A DNA stretch of 7,532 bases from Bacteroidota bacterium. Lineage in GTDB: Bacteria; Bacteroidota; Ignavibacteria; UBA10030. The position numbers were made by a program, and so were the translations under genes. The notes under the pieces were generated by a model, which saw only the letters and a list, made by a program, of their open reading frames with translations, did no database searches and was not told the DNA's origin. Positions 1-6,414 of this stretch are shown here, one piece after another; the first letter of the stretch is position 1; the number at the start of each line of letters is the position of its first letter. The stretch spans positions 1 through 7,532 of the forward strand of contig JALONE010000037.1 of NCBI GenBank assembly GCA_025455125.1. The letters are read 5' to 3'.

Positions 1-8
1 CGCCTTTC

Positions 9-12
9 GGAG
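9..12 (+). promoter_or_regulatory. Shine-Dalgarno site for secD
   Basis: A GGAG lies nine bases before the GTG at 22. It supports GTG as the secD start, although the reading frame stays open to the window edge. The encoded protein then begins with a short basic stretch followed directly by a membrane segment, as expected for SecD. No promoter can be seen because only 21 bases precede the gene. Confidence 0.55.
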
Positions 13-21
13 ATTCATGCT

Positions 22-1905
22 GTGAAGAATCAGCTCACCCGGGTCTTCCTGATCATCGCCGCGGTGGTCCTTGCCCTCTACTTCCTGTGGCCGACCTATA
101 AAGACTATTCGTTCCGGCAACAGCTCGGGGCACTCAGCGGTCAAGATAGCATCACGTTCGTCGACCAGAACCTCGACGCCATGACCGAAGCCAAGTTGAA
201 GCGGTTGAAGCTCGGCCTCGACCTCCAGGGAGGAATGCGCGTCGTGCTCGAAGTTGACCTGATCCAGCTCCTCGACGACCTCGCAAAGAACAAGGACGAG
301 AACTTCAAGACCATCGTCCGCGATGTGCGAACGCAGGTTGCCACCACGGAACTGGCGGTCATTCCGCTGTTCGTCAGGCAGTTCCAGGACCGAGGTATCC
401 GGTTGAGCCGGTACTACCTCAGCATCCGGGATGACGACGCCCGCATCACGGCTTATCTGGAGGACGAGGCGGAGAAAGCCATCGATCGTGCCATCGAGAT
501 CGTCCGGAATCGCGTCGACCAATATCGCGTTTCCGAACCAAACATCCAGAAGCAGGGAGGCCGGCGGATCATCGTTGAACTCCCCGGCGTGAAGGATGAG
601 TCAGAAGTGCGGCAGCTGCTCCAAGGAACGGCAAAACTCGAATTCAAACTGCTGAAAGACCCGCAGATCGCGTATCGAGTCATGGAATCGGTCGACAAGT
701 TCCTGACGGGCGTCACCGACGTCGATACGACTGGGGGCAAAAAGCCCGCCGCTGCAGCGACGCAGCAGAAGCCGACCAGCGCGTTGTCCGAGTTGATGGG
801 CGAGAGCGCGCCAGCAACGACAGATACAACGGCTGAAGCAAAGTTCGTTCGCGAACACCCGTTCTTTGCCTACGTCCGGCCCGATCAGCGCGGCTCGGGT
901 GAGGGCTATGTCCTCGAAAAGGACAAAGAACGCGTGGTTCGGCTCCTCGAGCGTCCCGAGGTTCAGCGCCTGCTCCCACCCGACTTTCAGTTCGCATGGT
1001 CTGCAAAGGCCCAGCAGATGGGTGAGGATGGCAACAAGTACTTCCTGCTCTATCCTGTACGACAAACGGCTGAACTCACCGGCGGTGTCGTGACCGACGC
1101 GCAGGCGAGTGTTGATCCCGAAGACAACCGTCCCATCGTCAACATGGAGATGAATACGGAGGGCTCACGCGACTGGGCGCGCATCACCGGCGCCAACATC
1201 AACAAGCGGATCGCCATCATGCTGGACAACGCGATCTTCTCCGCTCCGGTCGTGCAAAACAAGATCACCGGCGGCCGCTCCCGCATCACGGGAATGGAAT
1301 CGCCGAACGAAGCGCGGCTGCTTGAGATCGTGCTAAAGGCGGGCGCGCTTCCGGCACCGGTTGCTATCATTGAGCAGCGTTCGGTCGGGCCGTCGCTCGG
1401 CGAAGACTCGGTCCGTTCCGGTATGAACGCGGCGATGTGGGCGCTCTTGGTAACGATCTTCTTCATGCTGCTGTACTATAACACGGCCGGCTTCGTTGCC
1501 GACATTGCCCTCGCATTCAACATGCTCTTCATCCTGGGCGTGCTGGCTGGTTTCCAGGCCACGTTGACGCTCCCTGGCATCGCCGGCATGGTGCTGACCA
1601 TCGGCATGGCCGTCGACGCAAACGTGCTCATCAATGAACGCATTCGAGAGGAACTCGCGGGGGGCAAGACGCTCCGTGCCGCGATCGACGCTGGCTACGA
1701 CAAAGCATTCACCGCCATCTTCGACTCGAACGTCACCACGTTCCTGACAGGCATCATTCTGTTCCAGTTCGGCACGGGCCCGATCCAGGGATTCGCGCTG
1801 ACGCTGATGATCGGTATCGCCGCAACGATGTTCAGCGCCGTCGTCATTACGCGTGTTGTGTTCAACGCCGCGACGGATAAAGGAATTACTCCCAATTTTG
1901 GATAG
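22..1905 (+). CDS. secD: Protein translocase subunit SecD
   Basis: SecD partners SecF in the inner membrane and uses the proton gradient to help pull preproteins through SecYEG on the outer face. The 627-residue protein has a first membrane segment at about residues 7-24. A large periplasmic P1 region follows, with the LGLDLQGG motif at 64-71 and the VSEPNIQKQG motif at 170-179. The C-terminal five-helix bundle starts at about 468, preceded by a conserved stretch including SVGPSLGEDS at 454-463. The fourth-helix motif AVDANVLINERIREE (530-544) keeps Asp532, which matches the aspartate implicated in proton transport in SecDF. Residues about 234-275 are an Ala/Thr/Gln/Pro-rich low-complexity insert inside P1. 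The start is GTG, supported by GGAG at 9-12. The gene is followed by secF after 17 nt, so the pair is very probably cotranscribed. The family assignment is secure; only the start is slightly uncertain. Confidence 0.97.
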   Translation: MKNQLTRVFLIIAAVVLALYFLWPTYKDYSFRQQLGALSGQDSITFVDQNLDAMTEAKLKRLKLGLDLQGGMRVVLEVDLIQLLDDLAKNKDENFKTIVRDVRTQVATTELAVIPLFVRQFQDRGIRLSRYYLSIRDDDARITAYLEDEAEKAIDRAIEIVRNRVDQYRVSEPNIQKQGGRRIIVELPGVKDESEVRQLLQGTAKLEFKLLKDPQIAYRVMESVDKFLTGVTDVDTTGGKKPAAAATQQKPTSALSELMGESAPATTDTTAEAKFVREHPFFAYVRPDQRGSGEGYVLEKDKERVVRLLERPEVQRLLPPDFQFAWSAKAQQMGEDGNKYFLLYPVRQTAELTGGVVTDAQASVDPEDNRPIVNMEMNTEGSRDWARITGANINKRIAIMLDNAIFSAPVVQNKITGGRSRITGMESPNEARLLEIVLKAGALPAPVAIIEQRSVGPSLGEDSVRSGMNAAMWALLVTIFFMLLYYNTAGFVADIALAFNMLFILGVLAGFQATLTLPGIAGMVLTIGMAVDANVLINERIREELAGGKTLRAAIDAGYDKAFTAIFDSNVTTFLTGIILFQFGTGPIQGFALTLMIGIAATMFSAVVITRVVFNAATDKGITPNFG

Positions 1906-1922
1906 ACTGAAGCGACAACACG

Positions 1923-2849
1923 ATGCGACTCTTTAAAGCAACCTCCATCAACTTCCTCGGCGCCCGCAATGTGTGGTATCTTGTTTCCACACTCGTTATT
2001 GCCGCCGGACTCACTTCACTGCTCATCCGCGGGATCGACTTCGGCATCGACTTTCGCGGCGGATCGGAGATGATCGTCCGCTTCCAACAGAAGGTCGACA
2101 TCGCTCAGATTCGAACCGCGCTGGGAGAGGTCGGCCTCGGACGGAGTGAGATCAAGACCTTCGGCATTGAACAGGACATCCTTATCCGCGTGTCGGAGGA
2201 TATCAACGCGGCGCAGACCTCCACGCAGATCAAGGAGGCGTTGAAGGTGGGATTCGCGGCCAACCCCTTCGAGGTGCTCCAAGAACAGAGGATCGGCCCG
2301 AAGATCGGTAAGGAATTGCGAACGAGCGCGACCTATGCCATCGTCTGGTCGCTCGTGGCGATCATGGCTTACATCGGGATCCGTTTTCAGTTCATATACG
2401 GCATCGGCGCACTCCTGTCGCTGGCGCACGACGTCCTCGTGACCCTTGGCATCTTGTCCATCCTCAACTCGCTGGACCTCGGATTCTCCGTGGAGATCAC
2501 GCAGGAAGTGGTTGCCGCTTTTCTGACGATCATCGGCGTGTCGGTGAATGACACGGTCGTCGTGTTCGACCGTATTCGGGAAACGCTGAAGATCCATCGC
2601 GCACTTCCTCTCCAGGAAGCGATGAACAAGAGCGTGAACGAGATGCTGGGCCGAACGATCATCACGAACGGCACGATCTTCGTCGTGCTTCTCGTATTGC
2701 TCCTGTTCGGCGGAGAGGTGATCCGCGGATTTGCATTCACGCTGGCCATCGGTCAGATCGCCGGTACGTATTCGTCCATCTACATCGCCAGCGCCGTTGT
2801 TCTCGACACCGAGAAGCTGAAGCTCTCGAAGAAACCGAAGAAGTCCTGA
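1923..2849 (+). CDS. secF: Protein translocase subunit SecF
   Basis: SecF is the second half of the SecDF accessory complex of the Sec translocon. The 308-residue length is normal for a stand-alone SecF. The first membrane segment lies at about 16-35. It is followed by GIDFRGG (41-47), then RIGPKIGKEL (123-132) just before the second helix. The hallmark VSVNDTVVVFDRIRE is at 206-220 and the RTIITNGT stretch at 244-251. Asp210 and Arg244 match the conserved Asp and Arg associated with proton relay in SecDF, so the protein looks functional. The last helix carries GTYSSIYIASAVV (281-293), as in other SecF proteins, and ends in a Lys-rich tail. The ATG has only a poor Shine-Dalgarno, so translation may depend on coupling to secD, which stops 17 nt upstream. 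Separate rather than fused secD and secF argues against a typical Bacteroidales or Flavobacteriales source. Confidence 0.97.
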   Translation: MRLFKATSINFLGARNVWYLVSTLVIAAGLTSLLIRGIDFGIDFRGGSEMIVRFQQKVDIAQIRTALGEVGLGRSEIKTFGIEQDILIRVSEDINAAQTSTQIKEALKVGFAANPFEVLQEQRIGPKIGKELRTSATYAIVWSLVAIMAYIGIRFQFIYGIGALLSLAHDVLVTLGILSILNSLDLGFSVEITQEVVAAFLTIIGVSVNDTVVVFDRIRETLKIHRALPLQEAMNKSVNEMLGRTIITNGTIFVVLLVLLLFGGEVIRGFAFTLAIGQIAGTYSSIYIASAVVLDTEKLKLSKKPKKS

Positions 2850-2866
2850 CTCCAGGGAGACCTGCG

Positions 2867-3205
2867 ATGAAGTTCGCCTCGAAACAGCAGAAGGGCATCA
2901 CCGTCATTGAACTGAGCGGGAACGTCATGGGCGGACCGGATGCGACCGCCCTGAACGAGCAGATCCACAAGCTGCTCGACGCCGGGACGAAGAAGGTTGT
3001 GATCGATCTCCACGATGTCCAGTTCGTCAACAGCTCGGGCCTCGGCATGCTCATCGGGAGCTTGAACACGATGCGCAAAGCGGGGGGAGACCTCAAACTC
3101 GCGCGCGCATCGAAGAAAGTTCAAGCCCTCATCGAGGTCACCAAACTGCACCACGTCTTCGATATCCACGAGTCCATCGCGAACGCGGTCGCGGCCTGCA
3201 AGTAG
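2867..3205 (+). CDS. STAS-domain anti-sigma factor antagonist (SpoIIAA/RsbV-like)
   Basis: This 112-residue protein is a single STAS domain, like SpoIIAA and RsbV. Those proteins bind an anti-sigma serine kinase when unphosphorylated and are switched off by phosphorylation. The core is VIDLHDVQFVNSSGLGMLIG (45-64). By alignment with SpoIIAA (DSSG, with the second serine phosphorylated), Ser57 is the expected phosphosite. The usual Asp before the serines is Asn55 here, a variant I recall as common in FCB-group and other bacterial homologues. The first strand (ITVIELSGNVMGG, 11-23) is also typical. The ATG is well supported by AGGGAG at 2854-2859, seven bases upstream. The gene sits 17 nt after secF and 21 nt before the deoxynucleoside kinase gene, so it is probably in that operon. 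No kinase or phosphatase partner is encoded in the window, so its target is unknown. Confidence 0.9.
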   Translation: MKFASKQQKGITVIELSGNVMGGPDATALNEQIHKLLDAGTKKVVIDLHDVQFVNSSGLGMLIGSLNTMRKAGGDLKLARASKKVQALIEVTKLHHVFDIHESIANAVAACK

Positions 3206-3226
3206 GCACAGCCGGGAATCCCCCGC

Positions 3227-3868
3227 ATGCCCTCCCACCCCCTGTTCATCGCCGTCGCCGGCAACATTGGCGCGGGAAAATCCTCACTCGCCCGTCTGCT
3301 CGGCGACCGATTCAATTGGAAGCCGTACTATGAATCGGTCGACGACAATCCGTACCTCGCCGACTTCTACGCGGACATGGAGCGCTGGTCCTTCCACCTG
3401 CAGATCTACTTCCTCGCAAACCGCTTCAAGGGACACAAGGAGATCGTCGAGTCGAGCGAATCGGTCATCCAGGACCGTTCGATCTATGAGGACGCGGAGA
3501 TCTTCGCGCGGAATCTGTACGACATCGGCAAGATGACGGAGCGGGACTACACGAACTACGTGTCGCTCTTTCATGTGATGATGGAGTACTTGAAGCCTCC
3601 CGACCTCCTCATCTACTTGAAGGCGAACGTCGACACACTTCTCCAGCAGATCAGCCGTCGCGGCAGGTCATTCGAACAGGGAATACCGCGGGTTTACCTG
3701 GAACAATTGAACAAGCTGTACACGAGTTGGATCGACAATTACAAGCTTGGTCCGTTGCTCGTTATCGAGAGCGACAACCTGGACTTCGTCAACAAGAAGG
3801 AAGATCTGGAATACATCATCGCGCGCGTGAAGGAATCACTCCCGCAGATGCAGCTTTTCGGACCATAG
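3227..3868 (+). CDS. Deoxynucleoside kinase (dCK/dGK family)
   Basis: This cytoplasmic enzyme transfers a phosphate from ATP to the 5'-hydroxyl of a deoxynucleoside, which is the first step of dNTP salvage. The 213 residues match the usual family length. The P-loop GNIGAGKS is at 12-19. Glu36 in YYESVDDNPYL is the likely catalytic base. The substrate-pocket motif ERWSFHLQ (52-59) includes the conserved Gln59. The DRS motif (83-85, with Arg84) is followed by IYEDAEIFA. The arginine-rich lid RRGRSFE lies at 144-150. Substrate choice (dA, dG, dC or T) cannot be read from these motifs, so no gene symbol is given. The ATG follows the STAS gene by 21 nt, and GGGA at about 3213-3216 is a modest ribosome site. 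This is the last gene before the terminator at 3891-3930. Confidence 0.93.
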   Translation: MPSHPLFIAVAGNIGAGKSSLARLLGDRFNWKPYYESVDDNPYLADFYADMERWSFHLQIYFLANRFKGHKEIVESSESVIQDRSIYEDAEIFARNLYDIGKMTERDYTNYVSLFHVMMEYLKPPDLLIYLKANVDTLLQQISRRGRSFEQGIPRVYLEQLNKLYTSWIDNYKLGPLLVIESDNLDFVNKKEDLEYIIARVKESLPQMQLFGP

Positions 3869-3890
3869 ATCAAAGCGTTCGAATATGATG

Positions 3891-3930
3891 AAAAAGGAAA
3901 TCCCCGGTTTGGTCCGGGGATTTTTGTTTT
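3891..3930. terminator. Rho-independent terminator shared by convergent operons
   Basis: A perfect 10-bp stem pairs 3898-3907 (AAATCCCCGG) with 3914-3923 (CCGGGGATTT) around a six-base loop. On the + strand it is followed by TTGTTTT (3924-3930), 30 bases after the deoxynucleoside kinase stop. Read on the - strand, the same stem is followed by CCTTTTT, so it can also end the tmk-ctpA transcript. The outer A-run (3891-3894) can pair with the outer T-run (3927-3930), which lengthens the helix. The structure is seen directly; bidirectional use is inferred. Confidence 0.9.
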
Positions 3931-3943
3931 CTGCGGGTATATC

Positions 3944-3962
3944 CCCGGGGGTCTCCCCCGGG
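3944..3962. repeat. GC-only inverted repeat beside the terminator
   Basis: A perfect 8-bp palindrome, CCCGGGGG (3944-3951) and CCCCCGGG (3955-3962), is separated by TCT. It lies between the ctpA stop codon and the main terminator hairpin. It has no adjacent T-run on either strand, so alone it is not a standard intrinsic terminator. It may protect the ctpA mRNA 3' end or help pause polymerase; both roles are inference. Confidence 0.7.
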
Positions 3963-3981
3963 CAGCCTGAGAGCCATGCCC

Positions 3982-5709
3982 TCATCTTCCTCCCAAGATC
4001 GCCTCATACCGCTTCTTGTTCTTCAAGATGCCGACCGCTGTTTGTAACTGCTTGTCCGACGGGAACGTTGCCTCTATCCGTCCCCGTTCCCCCTTCACCA
4101 TCCCAAGAATCTCCGCCATCAAAGCGACACGCACCTCTTCGTGGAAGCGGTGGATCTGCCGTTCCTTCTCTTCCTTCAACTCCACTTCCATCTTGTCGAG
4201 TTGATCGATGAACGGCTTGCCATACCGTGCGGCAGTGGCGGCCTTGCGCAGGTCGCACAGTTCCCGCTCCGCATCTTCTTGATAGTCGAATCCACGCCCC
4301 CGGATGAACGATTCGAAATCCTCGATCATCGCGTCGGTAACCGCAAAGCGTTCTGTCACCGCGCCATTCTTCTGAACATACGACTTCGCATACTTGAAGA
4401 ACATGGCTTTTCGGGTCAGGGCATCAAGGTAGGGAACGCGGACTGTATCGATGACGGTGCTATCCGGCACAATTCCTCCGGCATCAAGCACGGGTCGCTT
4501 CCGCAACGTGAAAAAGGCTTTGCGCATGCTGTCGGGCTTCACGGTTTCCTTCCCGTTCCCGTCTCGATGCCAGTAATCGAGTTCCTGAATGCAGCGCCCG
4601 CTGGGCGTGTAATAACGCGCCGTGGTCATCTTCAGCGACGCGGTCTCCGAGAGACGCGAGATGGTCTGCACCAGCCCCTTGCCGAACGTCCGCGTGCCCA
4701 CGATGACTCCACGATCCATATCCTGCACGGCCCCCGCAACGATCTCACTCGCACTCGCGCTGGTTCGGTTTGTCAGAACGACGAGAGGGAGATCCGGCAT
4801 CATCGGCGTTTCCGTGGAGAAGTACTTCCGCTCCGAATCGCTCCGACGTCCGCGCGTGGAGACAACCAGAGTGCTTTCCGGCACGAACTTCGAGACGATG
4901 TCGACGGCGATATCCAGGAGTCCTCCGGGATTGTCGCGGACATCGAGCACGAGCCCGTTCAACGTCCCCGTCTTCTGGAGATCTCTGATCGCCGTGCGCA
5001 CATCTTCACCGGCGGTCCGAGAAAATCGCTCCAATCGAATCAGGCCGATCCCGTCCGCAACGTATCCGATGTATGTCACGTTGCGCACCGGGATATCCTC
5101 CCGGATCAACACAAACTCGAGCGGCGCGGATTCACCATCCCGCTCGATCTTCAGACGGATCTCGGATCCTGGAGTCCCGCGCACCAACAGCCGGATCGAT
5201 TCCAGCGACATGCCGGAGACCGGTTTCGCGTCGACCTCGAGTACGCGATCGCCCATCTCGATCCCCCGCTTCGCCGCGGAATATCCATCCATCAAATTCA
5301 CGATCGTGACCGCACCATCCCTGATGCCGATCGTGACTCCGATCCCTCCATACCGGCCGGATGTGACCAATTCCAGTTCATCGCTCTCTTCCTCACCCAC
5401 ATAGGTGGTGTAGGGATCCAGCGTGCGGAGCATCCCGTCGATGCCTGCGCGGAGAAATCCGTCCGGATCGATGTCGTCGACATAGTTGACGGCGATCTCT
5501 TCGTAGACCTTTCCGAACGTTGTGATCCCCCGGTGAATGCGGAAGAGCAGATTCGCCTCATCCTGGACGAAGAACCCGGTCGCGCAAACGACAACGAGCG
5601 CTCCGAGCAAAAGCACGACCACTGGCCGCGTCCATCCAGCGGCATTCCTTGAGCGTTGAGTTTCCTTCACGATCTTCGTCCTCTTCTCCTGTTGTTTCGT
5701 CATTTTCAT
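3982..5709 (-). CDS. ctpA: S41-family C-terminal processing serine protease (CtpA/Prc-like)
   Basis: This is a tail-specific protease of MEROPS family S41, which cleaves exported proteins near their C-termini. From the chosen ATG it has 575 residues. A basic N-terminus is followed by one membrane anchor at about 29-48. Next come a helical linker, a PDZ domain at about 110-195 (GGIGVTIG at 121-128) and the protease core. The core carries LDVRDNPGG (255-263), TSASASEI with catalytic Ser319, and TFGKGLVQ with Lys344 and Gln348. The 25-residue spacing between Ser319 and Lys344 equals that of E. coli Prc (Ser452/Lys477). YYTPSGR and GGIVPD follow, then a charged, mostly helical tail of about 145 residues. 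A TTG one codon upstream could also initiate. The ATG at 5709 is preferred because it overlaps the tmk stop as TGATG. The active site is complete, so the gene looks functional. The natural substrate is unknown. Confidence 0.95.
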   Translation of the reverse strand: MKMTKQQEKRTKIVKETQRSRNAAGWTRPVVVLLLGALVVVCATGFFVQDEANLLFRIHRGITTFGKVYEEIAVNYVDDIDPDGFLRAGIDGMLRTLDPYTTYVGEEESDELELVTSGRYGGIGVTIGIRDGAVTIVNLMDGYSAAKRGIEMGDRVLEVDAKPVSGMSLESIRLLVRGTPGSEIRLKIERDGESAPLEFVLIREDIPVRNVTYIGYVADGIGLIRLERFSRTAGEDVRTAIRDLQKTGTLNGLVLDVRDNPGGLLDIAVDIVSKFVPESTLVVSTRGRRSDSERKYFSTETPMMPDLPLVVLTNRTSASASEIVAGAVQDMDRGVIVGTRTFGKGLVQTISRLSETASLKMTTARYYTPSGRCIQELDYWHRDGNGKETVKPDSMRKAFFTLRKRPVLDAGGIVPDSTVIDTVRVPYLDALTRKAMFFKYAKSYVQKNGAVTERFAVTDAMIEDFESFIRGRGFDYQEDAERELCDLRKAATAARYGKPFIDQLDKMEVELKEEKERQIHRFHEEVRVALMAEILGMVKGERGRIEATFPSDKQLQTAVGILKNKKRYEAILGGR

Positions 5710-6314
5710 CAAACCCCTTCAATCGTACGGATGATCTCTTCATGTATCGCCGCGACAACTCTGGTACCGTCCACAACAACGAATCGGCTCTCAGTTGCCG
5801 CCAAGGCGAGAAAGCCGTTTCGCACCCGTCGATAGAAGTCGTCTCCGCTCGCTTCCATCCGATCGCGAGCAGCCCCCGATTCGCGGATCCGCCGCTCGAT
5901 CTCTTCAAGCGGTATGTCCAGAAAGAACGTGCGGTCCGGCGTCAATCCCCTTGTAGCGAATCGATTGACCGCATGAATAACCTCGAGTGGAATTCCGCGC
6001 CCATATCCCTGATAAGCGGTTGTGGAATCGAAGTAACGGTCCAGGATCACGGTCACGCCGTCCGCGAGCGCCGGCCGGATGACATCCTCCACCAGTTGTG
6101 CACGGCTGGCGGAAAAGAGAAAGAGCTCTCCCGCCTGCGTCAGATGCATGTTCGTCCGGTCCAGGAGGATCGATCGAATGCGCTCGCCGATCTCCGTGCC
6201 TCCGGGTTCACGAAGCACCAATGCGCGGCGTCCGCGCGACTCCAGCCAGTCGGCCAGCAACCGCACTTGCGTCGATTTTCCCGAATAGTCCAGGCCTTCA
6301 AATGTGATCAGCAT
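5709..6314 (-). CDS. tmk: Thymidylate kinase (dTMP kinase)
   Basis: Tmk phosphorylates dTMP to dTDP with ATP in the cytoplasm, an essential step shared by de novo and salvage routes to dTTP. From the ATG at 6314 the protein has 201 residues, the normal family length. The P-loop EGLDYSGKST is at 6-15. LREPGGTEIGERIR (34-47) and LDRYFDSTTAYQGYGR (91-106) form the dTMP site. The lid region (about 142-168) contains DRME and FYRRVRNGF. The P-loop lacks the arginine of type I enzymes while the lid carries arginines, which suggests a type II enzyme. The frame stays open for 33 further codons upstream, but that extension resembles no Tmk and would put residues before the first beta strand. No good Shine-Dalgarno precedes the chosen ATG. 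The gene is transcribed ahead of ctpA and overlaps its start by one base. Confidence 0.96.
   Translation of the reverse strand: MLITFEGLDYSGKSTQVRLLADWLESRGRRALVLREPGGTEIGERIRSILLDRTNMHLTQAGELFLFSASRAQLVEDVIRPALADGVTVILDRYFDSTTAYQGYGRGIPLEVIHAVNRFATRGLTPDRTFFLDIPLEEIERRIRESGAARDRMEASGDDFYRRVRNGFLALAATESRFVVVDGTRVVAAIHEEIIRTIEGV
5714..5719 (-). promoter_or_regulatory. Ribosome binding site for ctpA, inside the end of tmk
   Basis: On the - strand AAGGGG sits four bases before the ATG at 5709 and ten bases before an in-frame ATG at 5703. It lies inside the last codons of tmk. Ribosomes finishing tmk would therefore be placed over the ctpA start, which supports translational coupling. Which of the two ATG codons is used most cannot be decided from sequence alone. 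Confidence 0.6.
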
Positions 6315-6321
6315 ATCGTTT

Positions 6322-6350
6322 AATCTACGCGATTTGTAAAGGGAATGCAA
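6322..6350 (-). promoter_or_regulatory. Candidate promoter for tmk-ctpA
   Basis: On the - strand TTGCAT (6345-6350) and TAGATT (6322-6327) are 17 bases apart, weakly matching sigma-70 -35 and -10 boxes (three and four of six consensus bases). The -10 box ends seven bases before the tmk ATG, so transcription would begin at or next to the start codon. That arrangement would give a leaderless message and fits the absence of a ribosome site. The match is weak and could be chance. Confidence 0.3.
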
Positions 6351-6414
6351 GAAATGTGTGACAAGCGACGCTTTCTTGCCGATGGCCCCTTTTTTGAGTA
6401 TGTTGGAAACCACG

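Noticed and set aside
2..25. Possible tail of an upstream gene ending at TGA 23-25 and overlapping the secD GTG as GTGA
   Set aside because: Only seven sense codons are visible, which is far too few to support a gene. The overlap pattern is suggestive of translational coupling but could be chance.
2016..2597. 193-residue open frame on the - strand opposite secF
   Set aside because: It is a codon-aligned shadow of secF and reads as a charged, motif-free protein.
3885..4211. 108-residue open frame on the + strand starting just after the deoxynucleoside kinase
   Set aside because: It reads through the terminator hairpin, the GC palindrome and the antisense of the ctpA 3' end. Its composition is low-complexity Pro/Ser/Arg with no homology I recognise.
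4141..5652. 503-residue open frame on the + strand opposite ctpA
   Set aside because: It is exactly codon-aligned with ctpA, has no recognisable domain and an odd His/Arg/Asp/Ile-rich composition. It is explained by the lack of TTA, CTA and TCA codons in ctpA, whose protease motifs are clear.
5649..6323. 224-residue open frame on the + strand opposite tmk
   Set aside because: It is codon-aligned antisense to tmk and spans the tmk/ctpA junction. It has no motif, while tmk has all family signatures.
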